Shown: positions 20,557-30,096 of the stretch, piece after piece
How positions within the stretch are numbered: the first letter of the stretch is position 1
How the letters are laid out: the number at the start of each line of letters is the position of its first letter
DNA from: Gammaproteobacteria bacterium
Lineage (GTDB): Bacteria > Pseudomonadota > Gammaproteobacteria > Pseudomonadales > Pseudohongiellaceae
DNA: 64,000 bases
Assembly (NCBI GenBank): GCA_002730035.1
Contig: PBYU01000023.1
Span: forward strand, 94,709 to 158,708
Direction: 5' to 3'
Program-made: the position numbers and the translations under genes
Notes under the pieces: model-generated
Told to the model about the DNA's origin: nothing
Seen by the model: the letters and a program-made list of their open reading frames with translations, nothing else
Databases searched by the model: none

Positions 20557-20811
20557 AAACTCGCCGTTCAATTAAGAGGCAACAGCCCACGACTAACCCG
20601 GGCAGACTAGTGCTATACCTTTCATCAATGCTCTGGTAAAACAGTGGTTCGGGTGCGGGAAATGTGGGGGTCTTCTGCACAGAGCCTGTAGCTCGTGGAG
20701 TTCAAATAGCAATAAAAAGTGTGGCCGTTGCGAGTCAAGCCTCCCAATTGCTGCGCAGCATCCAGCTTAGTTTGCCAGTGGGCATCCACAAGAATAAGAG
20801 GAGCATTTGCC

Positions 20812-21972
20812 ATGCGTACGAAATCTTCCACTATCGTCAGCCTGTTGCTGGCGATGCCAATCACCTTGCTATCCAGCTGGGCTGCCGCCCAGGCGATGGA
20901 GAGCGTGGAATCCTTTAATGTTGCCACCTACGCCATGAATGGTGAACAGAATATCGGCCTGGTACTGCGTAATCAGTTTGTGGTCGAGATCGATGCCGCT
21001 AATGCTAATTTACAGCAGAATCCCGCCTATCCTGAAATGGCCATGCCCGAGGATATGCTTGGCCTGATTGGGCTGTATGAATACGGCCTGAAATCCCGCC
21101 TCTACGAGATCGTGAATCATCTGGTAGAAGATGGCCTGCTCACCGGGAGCGACCGGCCGGGCTTTATCCATGAGGTGGCGAATGTCGATTTGCAGGCACC
21201 TATCCAATATCCGGGCAAGATTATGAATGCGGCCGGCAATTTCTATACTCACATCTGTGAAGGGTGCACTGAGGAAGAGTTGGCCGAATCCAGCCGGGAA
21301 CGGCGGGAAAACCGCGGTATTCCCTACCTGTTTCTCAAGCCGAGCAGGGGTGCTGTGATCGGTACCGGAGAAAACATTGAGATCCCAACCGGACGTACGC
21401 GCACTGACTGGGAGATCGAGTTCGGCACGGTCATCGGCCGAACCGGCAAGTATATTCCCGCCTCCGAAGCCGAGGACTACATCTTCGGCTACATGGTGAC
21501 TATCGATATTTCAGACCGGGGCGGTCGCGGTGAAGCTTCACCGCGATCAGACTGGTTCGTCGGCAAGGGGCACGACACGTTCGCACCCCAGGGCCCGTGG
21601 ATCGTGCCAAAGGAATTCTACGGAAATCCCATGGAGCGCCTACACCAGCAGCTTTCCATCGATGGCGTGCTGGTCCAGGAGGCCCGGGCCGGCGACATGA
21701 TCTTCAACATCTGGGAACTCATGGAGTACGCGTCCTCACTCATCACCTTGTTCCCAGGGGATGTGTTGAATAGCGGCACCACCGGCGGTACATCCTTCGG
21801 TGCGTTTGAGACTGGTTTGCGCAGCGGCTATCTAGAGCCTGGCGAGCGCATCGAGGCGACTATCGAAGGTATCGGTACACTCGAGCACGTGGTGGTTGCC
21901 GGCGACGAGCCTCCGGGCAATCTCTCCGGAGCCCAGTTGCCACCCGTTGATGGTCTACGAGTTAATAGATAA
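20812..21972 (+). CDS. Exported fumarylacetoacetate hydrolase family protein
   Basis: Signal peptide from ATG 20812 behind AAGAGGAG; 'YPGKIMNAAGNFYTH', 'PTGRTRTDWEIEFGTVIGRTGKYI', 'FGYMVTIDISDRGGRG'. Confidence 0.85.
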   Translation: MRTKSSTIVSLLLAMPITLLSSWAAAQAMESVESFNVATYAMNGEQNIGLVLRNQFVVEIDAANANLQQNPAYPEMAMPEDMLGLIGLYEYGLKSRLYEIVNHLVEDGLLTGSDRPGFIHEVANVDLQAPIQYPGKIMNAAGNFYTHICEGCTEEELAESSRERRENRGIPYLFLKPSRGAVIGTGENIEIPTGRTRTDWEIEFGTVIGRTGKYIPASEAEDYIFGYMVTIDISDRGGRGEASPRSDWFVGKGHDTFAPQGPWIVPKEFYGNPMERLHQQLSIDGVLVQEARAGDMIFNIWELMEYASSLITLFPGDVLNSGTTGGTSFGAFETGLRSGYLEPGERIEATIEGIGTLEHVVVAGDEPPGNLSGAQLPPVDGLRVNR

Positions 21973-22039
21973 GACAACACGGGGCAGGCCACGTTTTCAG
22001 TTAACCCTGGCCTGTCCGCCATTTCAGAGGAAACCGGAT

Positions 22040-23200
22040 ATGAAACATTCAAATCTCAGCAGCTGCTTGTTCGGCGTAATTTCACTCACTATTGCTGCGT
22101 CGTCGCAGGCCCAGAATTCATTGGTCCCGGAGCAGTTCGGGCCGTATCCCGTTGGCGTGACTTCTTTGCAGCTCGATGATCATAGCCGGGTGGACCCGGA
22201 AACCGGCGGACCGCGACAGCTGCTCACCGAGATATGGTACCCCGCCATCGATAGTGCAAGCGATCTGGCTCCGAACAAGTTTTCTGAATTTATTCTGCGC
22301 GGCGCAGCAGAGGATTTCATCGAAGTAGCCGAAGAGGGGCTCAGTGGTTATCGAGAAGGAATTACCGTAGCCGAGTTGGATCAAAGCTTTGAAAATATCG
22401 CTGTGCGTGATGTGGGTGTACGCGATGGAGAATGGCCGTTAATCCTGTTCTCGCACGGCAGTGGTGGCACACGATTTGGCTACATCTATTTCGTAGAGCA
22501 CATGGCATCCCATGGATACGTTGTTATGTCGGCGGATCACACCGGCAATGCACGCTTTACATTTCTCGACGGCAAACCGGTTGTGAGCGGTGGTGAGCGC
22601 GCTGCCAACTCGGCAACCGACCGCCCCAATGACATCAGTTTCCTTCTTGACAGCATGATCAAGATGAATGCCGGGACCGACAGCCGCTTCGCCGGGCGGG
22701 TAAATCTGGACCAGGTCGCCGTGAGCGGCATGTCCTTCGGTGGCTCAACCAGTATCAACGTCCTGAATCAGGATGCGCGGGTCAAAGCCGGTGTGATGTT
22801 GGCACCGGGTGGTCCGACAATGGAGCGAAAAAATCCAACCACCCCGATCATGATGGTGATTGGCACCGAAGACTCAGTGATCGGTGCTGCGGGTAACGCA
22901 AGGAATCGCAACTACTATGAAACATCGGAAGGACCACGCTACCTGGTGGAAATTCTGGATGCTGGTCACATGACATTCACCAGTGTCAACCAATATAACC
23001 CGAACTACGGCAGAGGCTTCGGCACGGGTACACGAATCACCAACGATGAACCGCTGACGTACATCGATGCGGACGAAGCACATACCATAACAGCAGCCTA
23101 CGCGCTGGCTTTCTTCAATACCTATGTCAGGGGAATAGATGGCTTTGCAGGATTTTTGCGGGAGAACCATTACGGCGACAAGATAATCTTTAGACGCTGA
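22040..23200 (+). CDS. Exported alpha/beta hydrolase (dienelactone / PAF-acetylhydrolase-like)
   Basis: Signal peptide; 'PLILFSHGSGGTRFGYIYFVEHMASHGYVV', nucleophile elbow 'VSGMSFGGSTS'. Confidence 0.85.
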   Translation: MKHSNLSSCLFGVISLTIAASSQAQNSLVPEQFGPYPVGVTSLQLDDHSRVDPETGGPRQLLTEIWYPAIDSASDLAPNKFSEFILRGAAEDFIEVAEEGLSGYREGITVAELDQSFENIAVRDVGVRDGEWPLILFSHGSGGTRFGYIYFVEHMASHGYVVMSADHTGNARFTFLDGKPVVSGGERAANSATDRPNDISFLLDSMIKMNAGTDSRFAGRVNLDQVAVSGMSFGGSTSINVLNQDARVKAGVMLAPGGPTMERKNPTTPIMMVIGTEDSVIGAAGNARNRNYYETSEGPRYLVEILDAGHMTFTSVNQYNPNYGRGFGTGTRITNDEPLTYIDADEAHTITAAYALAFFNTYVRGIDGFAGFLRENHYGDKIIFRR

Positions 23201-23270
23201 TATCTCTGGCGTGGTATGTAATGAAGCAAAAAATACAACAGTCATCTTTTGTAGATTGGGAGCGTATGGA

Positions 23271-24617
23271 GTGAACAAAAAGACCTACCGGATTATAGAT
23301 AGATACTCATCGAGTGTGGCGAATGGCATGGGGTGCGTGTGTCTGGCAGTCACACTCTCGATGATCCCATCGAGTGCCTGGGCATCTGAAATGCTAGCAA
23401 GTGTCCAGTCAGAATCAGTCGGAATGTCAGCGGAAAGACTGCAGCGGGTCGACGAGTATTTTCAACGTTTTATCGACAACAACCAGATCGCCGGGGCAGT
23501 GACTCTAATAGCAAGGCGAGGCAAGGTAGTGCATCACTCGGCCGTGGGCTGGAAATATCGCGAGCAGAACATCCCGATGAGCACCGATACGATATTTTCA
23601 CTGGCGTCGATGACCAAGCCGATCGTGTCGACAGCCCTGATGATGCTATTCGAAGAGGGCCGCTTCCGACTGGACGATCCAATTTCCGACTGGATTCCCG
23701 AGTACGCCGATCACATGGTACGGGAAAGCGAGGGACCGCGTCAGCGTCGCGTGCCAGAAGCGCGCCCGGTCACCATTCGCCACGTGCTGACCCACACGTC
23801 GGGCTTGTCGCTCAACCCGAACAATTCAGGCCTCACAGAGGAAGAACTCAGATGGGTAAGCAACAATGGCGAGTCATTCGAGACCCTGGGTGAGCGGGTG
23901 TCGCGAGCGGCTCTGATTCCCGCCGCCTTCCATCCGGGTGATTACTGGCAGTACGGTTCATCGACTGATTTTGTAGCCGTGCTGGTCGAGAAGATTTCCG
24001 GTCAATCGATCGATCAATTTCTGCAGCAGAGAATCTTCGCACCACTCGGTATGCATGACACGTTTTACAACGTGCCGAGGGATAAGGTCGACCGCGTGGC
24101 CGCGTTATACAGTCCCACCGAGAACGGTGAGTCGGAGCTACGGCGTGCACCCGAATACCAGCAGCCGTCCACTTACTTCCCCGGCGTGGCTGGGCTGAAG
24201 AGCACCTCTTCCGATTACATTCGATTCGCACAGATGATCGCCAACGGTGGCGAGCTGGACGGGATTCGGCTGTTGGGAAGAATGACGGTCGACCTCATGA
24301 TCAGCAATCACACCGGAGACAAAGAAGTCTACATTCGCGGCGCGGGTTATGGTTTCGGTTTGGGTTTTGGAGTACTCGTAGATCCAACCGTGTCATTCGA
24401 TATGCTGTCACCCGGCAGCTATGGTTGGGGCGGCGCATTTGGCACCTTGTACTGGGCTGATCCGGTCGAGGATCTGGTCGGGCTCATGTTCATCCAACTT
24501 GCGGGACACGGGCCGTTGAACATCCGGCAGCGCTTCACTAACGTAGTAACACAGGCAGTCGTGGACAGTGTAGCGGATCAGGGTGCTACGGTAAGGGGCT
24601 ATTCATTCGGGCAGTAA
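23271..24617 (+). CDS. Exported serine hydrolase (class C beta-lactamase-like)
   Basis: 'FSLASMTKPIVSTALMMLFEEGRF' (SxxK), 'YGSSTDFVAVLVEKISGQ' (YxS). Start uncertain: listed ORF begins at 23211, a GTG lies at 23271. Confidence 0.85.
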   Translation: MNKKTYRIIDRYSSSVANGMGCVCLAVTLSMIPSSAWASEMLASVQSESVGMSAERLQRVDEYFQRFIDNNQIAGAVTLIARRGKVVHHSAVGWKYREQNIPMSTDTIFSLASMTKPIVSTALMMLFEEGRFRLDDPISDWIPEYADHMVRESEGPRQRRVPEARPVTIRHVLTHTSGLSLNPNNSGLTEEELRWVSNNGESFETLGERVSRAALIPAAFHPGDYWQYGSSTDFVAVLVEKISGQSIDQFLQQRIFAPLGMHDTFYNVPRDKVDRVAALYSPTENGESELRRAPEYQQPSTYFPGVAGLKSTSSDYIRFAQMIANGGELDGIRLLGRMTVDLMISNHTGDKEVYIRGAGYGFGLGFGVLVDPTVSFDMLSPGSYGWGGAFGTLYWADPVEDLVGLMFIQLAGHGPLNIRQRFTNVVTQAVVDSVADQGATVRGYSFGQ

Positions 24618-24685
24618 TTGAAGGGGTCAATTGGGGGTTCAGAGATGGGCCTAGCGCGAAATAAGAATTAAAAAAAGGGAAAAAG

Positions 24686-25611
24686 ATGTCTGATACACCT
24701 GAACTACGCCACATCTATCAAAACCATCACCTCGATACACACCATTGGGATAATTTCCAACCCCGATCGGGTGATATTGTAATTTCCACTTCCTACAAGG
24801 GGGGACTACGCTGACCCAGACTATTGTTACTAACCTGCTGTTTCCCAACGATGACATGCCCGGGTCGGTGAGTTCCATATCTCCCTGGCTGGACATGCGC
24901 CTGTCGCCACTGGATGAGACTCTGGCGACTTTGGAAGCACAGACCCATCGGCGCTGCATTAAGACGCACCTGGCACTGGACGGACTGGCCTATTTCGACG
25001 AGCTTAAATATGTGGTCGTCGGGCGGGACCCCAGAGATGTGTTCATGTCACTGGTGAATCATTACGGTGGGCACACAGCACAGTTCTTTGAGGCCATGAA
25101 CGGCCTGCCGGGGCGGATAGGCGATCCGTTTCCAGAGTACGATGGTGATATTCACAAACTCTGGAAAAACTGGATCACCCGTGGCTGGTTCGAGTGGGAG
25201 AGTGATGGTTATCCTTATTGGTCACATTTGCATCATGCCAAAACCTGGTGGGAGTTTCGACACCTGCCGAACATCCATCTCATTCACTACAGCGACTTGC
25301 GATCCGATCTCGAGGGACAGATGCGAGCGCTGGCAGCCTATCTTGACATCGAAGTGCCAGAAGAGCGCTGGCCGAGCGTTGTTCATGAGTGCCAGTTCGA
25401 AACCGTCAAGACGAATCCGGAGAAGGTGCTGGACCCAATGATCGATATTATGTTCAAGGGTGGCAGCGATACCTTCTTATACAAGGCCACCAACGGTCGC
25501 TGGAAAGACATCCTATCGGTCGAAGAACTCGCGCTTTATCGGCAGGCGATGGAGAGCACCTTGCCTGCAGATTGCGCAGCCTGGCTCGAGTCTGGTGGTG
25601 CCTATGAATGA
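24686..25611 (+). pseudogene. Sulfotransferase-family protein with apparent -1 frameshift
   Basis: ATG 24686: MSDTPELRHIYQNHHLDTHHWDNFQPRSGDIVISTSYKGGLR* in one frame, then '..TLTQTIVTNLLFPN' and 'KYVVVGRDPRDVFMSLVNHYGGHT' in the next. One extra G in the run at 24799-24804 restores 'STSYKGGTTLTQT'. Confidence 0.8.
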
Positions 25612-25669
25612 GTTACATCGAGACCAGGGCAAGCTGCAATTCCTTGAGTAAGTAGAAAAGCGAAAAACC

Positions 25670-27232
25670 ATGCTGCTGCACGATTACCTTGAATACTTCG
25701 CCCGGGAAATTCCGCGGCATCCGCTCGTAGAAATGGGGGATGCGACCCTTTCCTACCGGGAAACGGACGAGCAGGCCAATCGGTTTGCTAACTCACTACT
25801 TTCCAATGGTTTGGTCAAGGGCGATCGCTTCGCCTATATCTCCAAGAATTCCATCGACATGGTCATCATGTACTACGGTGCTTCGAAAGTGGGTGTTATT
25901 CCCGTGCCCTTGAATTATTGCCTCGCCCCACGGGAGTCGTTGTATATCATTAATGACTCCGGCAGCAAAATGGTTTTCTGCCAGCCCGAATTTATCGCCG
26001 GGATTGAATCTGTAAGAAATGAACTGGATTCGGTCTCTGCCTTTATTGTGGTCGATGGTGATGCCGAAATAGTGGGCTGGGCCTCCCTCGAATCCTGGCG
26101 TGTTGAAGATGCTAACAATCCCCGAGCGAAGGTCAGCGAGTCGGAACAGCTGTACCAGATGTACACCAGTGGCACCACCGGTCTGCCCAAAGGTGCCATG
26201 TTGAGTCAGCATTCGGTGTGCTCCAATGTGGAGATGGTGACGCTCTTCGCAAAGATGGCTGTTTCCAACGATCGCAACCTGATTGTCGCGCCTATCTATC
26301 ACGCGGCAGCCGGCATGACTATGATGTCGGTAGTTTCAAATGGCAACACTTTGGTATTGCTCCCGGAATTTGATGCGAGAACAGTTGTCGAGAGTCTGGA
26401 AAAAGATCGCATTACCATGGTGACGCTGGTGCCCGCCATGATCCAGGCCTGTTTGATTGACGTGCCCGACCTGGGTGAGCGTGATTTTCCCCAGCTGCGC
26501 CGCATTACCTATGGCGCCAGTCCAATTGCGCTGGAGACATTGCAGAATGCCATGCAGAAATTCCGTTGCGACTTTGCGCAAGGCTTTGGCATGACAGAGA
26601 TATCCTGTCTTGGTGCAGGCATGGGTCCGGAGATCCACCGACGGGCGCTGGCCGGAGAACCCGGCTTGCTGCTCTCCGCCGGCCGCGCGGTGCTGGGTAC
26701 TGAAATCAGAATCGCCGATGAGAACGATATTGAAGTACCTCGTGGCACTGTTGGAGAAATTCAGGTGCGCGGCCCGCATGTGATGATGGGTTACTGGAAT
26801 AAACCTGAAGCTAGCGAGAAAGCGCTGCGCGGCGGTTGGATGCATAGCGGTGATGCAGCGTGTATGGACGATGAAGGATTTATTTACATTCAGGACCGCA
26901 TCAAGGACATGATCATCTCTGGGGCGGAGAATATCTATCCTGCGGAAATAGAGAGCGCCCTGTTTCAGCATTCTGCTGTGGCCGATGCGGCAGTGATCGG
27001 CATCCCAAGCGATAAATGGGGAGAGTCTGTGCTGGCTTTCCTGGTATTGAAGGAAGGTGAATCGCTCGAGGTGGATGAGGTGGTCGAGTTTTGCCGATCC
27101 CGCCTGGCCGGTTACAAGATTCCCCGCCGGGTAGAATTTATCGAGGAAATTCCACGTAATGCCAGCGGCAAGGTGCTTAAGAGGGACTTGAGGGAGCCCT
27201 ACTGGAAGGGACATGAGAGGAGGGTGGTCTAG
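25670..27232 (+). CDS. AMP-dependent acyl-CoA synthetase
   Basis: 'YTSGTTGLPKGAMLSQHS', 'QGFGMTEIS', 'GWMHSGDAACMDDEGFIYIQDRIKDMIISGAENIYPAEIE', 'NASGKVLKRDLR'. Confidence 0.93.
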   Translation: MLLHDYLEYFAREIPRHPLVEMGDATLSYRETDEQANRFANSLLSNGLVKGDRFAYISKNSIDMVIMYYGASKVGVIPVPLNYCLAPRESLYIINDSGSKMVFCQPEFIAGIESVRNELDSVSAFIVVDGDAEIVGWASLESWRVEDANNPRAKVSESEQLYQMYTSGTTGLPKGAMLSQHSVCSNVEMVTLFAKMAVSNDRNLIVAPIYHAAAGMTMMSVVSNGNTLVLLPEFDARTVVESLEKDRITMVTLVPAMIQACLIDVPDLGERDFPQLRRITYGASPIALETLQNAMQKFRCDFAQGFGMTEISCLGAGMGPEIHRRALAGEPGLLLSAGRAVLGTEIRIADENDIEVPRGTVGEIQVRGPHVMMGYWNKPEASEKALRGGWMHSGDAACMDDEGFIYIQDRIKDMIISGAENIYPAEIESALFQHSAVADAAVIGIPSDKWGESVLAFLVLKEGESLEVDEVVEFCRSRLAGYKIPRRVEFIEEIPRNASGKVLKRDLREPYWKGHERRVV

Positions 27233-27465
27233 AAACTGGAGACTCCAATCCCGGGGCTGACAGGTAGCAATTTCTGCTACTGTACGGCGGCCTCTGTTAC
27301 TCTTTGTTTGCTTTTGATATTGCAGTAAAAACTCGCCTGAGGTAGTGTTTTCCAGTTAGTTAAATAAGAAATGAGAGGCACAGCAGACAGCTAGTTGTCG
27401 CAGGCCAGAAAACCCTGCCAGACCGCCTGAATTGCCCGTAATCCGACCCCGTTGCAGGAGTCACA

Positions 27466-29994
27466 ATGCGCTTGAGAAGCAGGAAATGGATTGGTATGGG
27501 CGGCACGTTCATCGTGGTGCTGGCGGCAGCTCTATTTGGGGGGCTGAATCCCCTCCAGGGGCTTGGTAATTCTGCTACAGCACAGCAAGCCTTCGACGCC
27601 AACGACATGCAGCAGGTGGTAAATTCCTATTGTCTGGCCTGTCATAGCGATGCGCTGGCGACCGCCGGCCTGTCGCTACAGCAAATCGACTTCGCGAATC
27701 CCGGTGCACACTCTGAAATCCTCGAAGCGGTGGTGAAGAAATTGCGCGCTCACATGATGCCTCCCTCGGGTATGCCAAGGCCGACTTTCGAAACCTACGG
27801 AATTATAACCGATTGGTTGGAAAGCGAACTCGATCAGGCCTGGGCAGCCGATCCAGATCCCGGTCGTGTCACTCCCCTGCATCGGATGAGCCGGTATGAA
27901 TACAACAATACGATTAATGATCTGTTAGGTCTTAATGTCGATGTCATGGACCTGTTACCCGGCGATCCAACCGCCGACGGGAGTTTCGATAACATCGCCG
28001 CGGCGCTGCCATTCTCAACCGCCCACATGGAGCGCTACATGTCCGTGGCCCGCCAGGTAACACGCCTGGCAACAGGATTGCCTCCGGCCGGTCCCAGCGT
28101 CACCACCTACGAGACCCCGGTTTATATGAGCCAGGACTGGCGCCAGACCGAAGACATGCCATTTGGGTCTCGTGGCGGCATCTCGGTGACCCATGATTTC
28201 CCCGTCGATGGCGAGTACCAGATTAACATCGAACTCGAAACCAATTATCAGGATTACGTTAAAGGGCTGGGCTGGGCTCAGCAACTCGATGTGCGTCTGG
28301 ACGGTCGCCTGCTGGAGCGTTTTAGCGTGGGCGGCGAAGCACCTGGAACGCCCACGCCATTAAGTTTCAGTGGCACCGGCGAGCCTGGCAGCATCGACTG
28401 GGAACAGTACATGCTTTACCAGGCAACGGAAGGCCTTCAGGTGCGTGTGCCGGTGCAGGCTGGACCTCACTCGGTAACAGTTTCCTACATCAGGCAGCAG
28501 GTCGAAGAAGAGGAAATTCCCCAACCCCGGCAGGGCGGACGACTGCCGGCAAACTCCGAAGCCTACCTTGCCTATCAGAAGGTGCACGCCGTAGAAATAG
28601 GCGGGCCTTACCTCGATGCCAGCGCGGCAGCGGGCTTTGGAGAATCACCCAGTCGCCAGTTAATCTTCTCCTGCTATCCCGAACGTCAGGCAGAAGAGAG
28701 TACCTGTGCTGCAGAAATTCTGACCCGCATGGCACGCCAGGCCTACCGACGCGGCGTAACTGACAACGATGCCGAACTGCTGCTGGAATTCTTCAACCAG
28801 GGTCGCGAGCAGGGCGCTAATTTCGACTCCGGTATTCAGTTCGCCCTGGAATTCATGCTCAGCGATCCGGATTTTCTGATCCGCAGTTACGATGCACCCC
28901 CACAGACCGCCGCTGCAGCTCTGTTTGAGCTCAGCGATCTTGAATTGGCTTCACGACTGGCTTTCTTCCTGTGGAGTAGCGCGCCGGATGAGACTCTGCT
29001 GGCGCTGGCAGAACAAGGCAGGCTCTCCGATCCGCGCATCTACCAGCAGCAGGTGCGGCGCATGCTGGCGGACCAGCGTGGTGTGAAGACGCTGGTCGAG
29101 GACTTTGCGGCCCAGTGGCTCAATTTGCGACGTCTCGATGAAGTGAATATCAATACGGTGCTGTTTCCGCAATACGATGTGAGTCTTATCGAGGCCTTCG
29201 GTCGCGAGACTGAACTGTTTATTGCCGAGACTCTGCAAACTAACGCCAGCATCCTTGAGCTGTTAGGCGCAGACTACACTTTTGTGAATGAACGGCTCGC
29301 CAGGCACTACGGCGTGGAAGGCATCTATGGCAGTCGTTTCCGTAAGGCGATGTTGCCGGATACAACACAACGCGGTGGGCTATTGGCACAGGGTGCCCTG
29401 CTAACCGTAACATCTTATCCTGGCCGGACATCACCAGTTTTGCGCGGCAAGTGGCTGTTGGACAATATGCTCGGCACGCCACCACCACCACCGCCACCGA
29501 ATGTACCGATTCTTCCGGGAGCGGGCGCGGGTGAAGCACCGGCTTCGATTCGTGAGCGGCTGGCACAACACCGGGCCGACCCGATCTGTTCATCCTGTCA
29601 TACCGTGATTGATCCAATTGGCTTCGCGTTGGAGAATTTCGACGTCATTGGTGCCTGGCGCGAGTTCGACGAAGTGGGCAATCCTGTGGATCCCAATGGC
29701 ACCTATCCGGGTGGCGTGGAGTTCGCCGGTTATGCCGACTTGCGAGACTGGATGCTGGATCGTCCCGATCGCTTTGCCCATACCCTGACAGAGAAGCTGA
29801 TGACTTACGCCCTCGGGCGGCGCGTCGAATACTATGATCAGCCCGTAGTCAGGCAGATCGTACGCGATGCAGCGCTTGAAGATTACAGCTGGTCGGCGAT
29901 CGTACTGGGAATCGTGGAGAGTCCGGCGTTCAAGATGAGTCGGGCTCCAGTTCAACTGGCCGAGAACAATAACAATGAAGCAGTCGATCCCTAG
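27466..29994 (+). CDS. DUF1592-family (DUF1587/1595/1592/1588/1585) exported cytochrome c-like protein
   Basis: Heme motif 'CLACHSDAL'; 'LHRMSRYEYNNTINDLLGL'; 'FLWSSAPDETLLALAEQGRL'; 'CSSCHTVIDPIGFALENFDVIGAWRE'; 'KLMTYALGRRVEYYD'. Confidence 0.9.
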   Translation: MRLRSRKWIGMGGTFIVVLAAALFGGLNPLQGLGNSATAQQAFDANDMQQVVNSYCLACHSDALATAGLSLQQIDFANPGAHSEILEAVVKKLRAHMMPPSGMPRPTFETYGIITDWLESELDQAWAADPDPGRVTPLHRMSRYEYNNTINDLLGLNVDVMDLLPGDPTADGSFDNIAAALPFSTAHMERYMSVARQVTRLATGLPPAGPSVTTYETPVYMSQDWRQTEDMPFGSRGGISVTHDFPVDGEYQINIELETNYQDYVKGLGWAQQLDVRLDGRLLERFSVGGEAPGTPTPLSFSGTGEPGSIDWEQYMLYQATEGLQVRVPVQAGPHSVTVSYIRQQVEEEEIPQPRQGGRLPANSEAYLAYQKVHAVEIGGPYLDASAAAGFGESPSRQLIFSCYPERQAEESTCAAEILTRMARQAYRRGVTDNDAELLLEFFNQGREQGANFDSGIQFALEFMLSDPDFLIRSYDAPPQTAAAALFELSDLELASRLAFFLWSSAPDETLLALAEQGRLSDPRIYQQQVRRMLADQRGVKTLVEDFAAQWLNLRRLDEVNINTVLFPQYDVSLIEAFGRETELFIAETLQTNASILELLGADYTFVNERLARHYGVEGIYGSRFRKAMLPDTTQRGGLLAQGALLTVTSYPGRTSPVLRGKWLLDNMLGTPPPPPPPNVPILPGAGAGEAPASIRERLAQHRADPICSSCHTVIDPIGFALENFDVIGAWREFDEVGNPVDPNGTYPGGVEFAGYADLRDWMLDRPDRFAHTLTEKLMTYALGRRVEYYDQPVVRQIVRDAALEDYSWSAIVLGIVESPAFKMSRAPVQLAENNNNEAVDP

Positions 29995-30096
29995 CTCGAC
30001 TGAGTGAGTCAAGGCGGTCTGGAATCAAGTTACTCTGACCCCGTTGATCTGCAACATTTACGAGAATAGCTGTCCCTGCTGAGAGGAAACGAAAAG

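Noticed and set aside
24799-24804. Programmed ribosomal frameshift at the sulfotransferase G-run
   Set aside because: No slippery-heptamer context plus downstream pseudoknot could be seen, and sulfotransferases are not known to use recoding. Indel or sequencing error is more likely.
26336-27214. Long reverse-strand ORF (292 aa) opposite the acyl-CoA synthetase
   Set aside because: Fully antisense to a well-supported CDS, no recognisable motifs, composition typical of a shadow ORF in high-GC coding DNA.
29479-29505. CCA/CCG triplet repeat in the DUF1592 gene
   Set aside because: Encodes the 'GTPPPPPPPNVP' linker that is usual for this family, not a microsatellite of interest.
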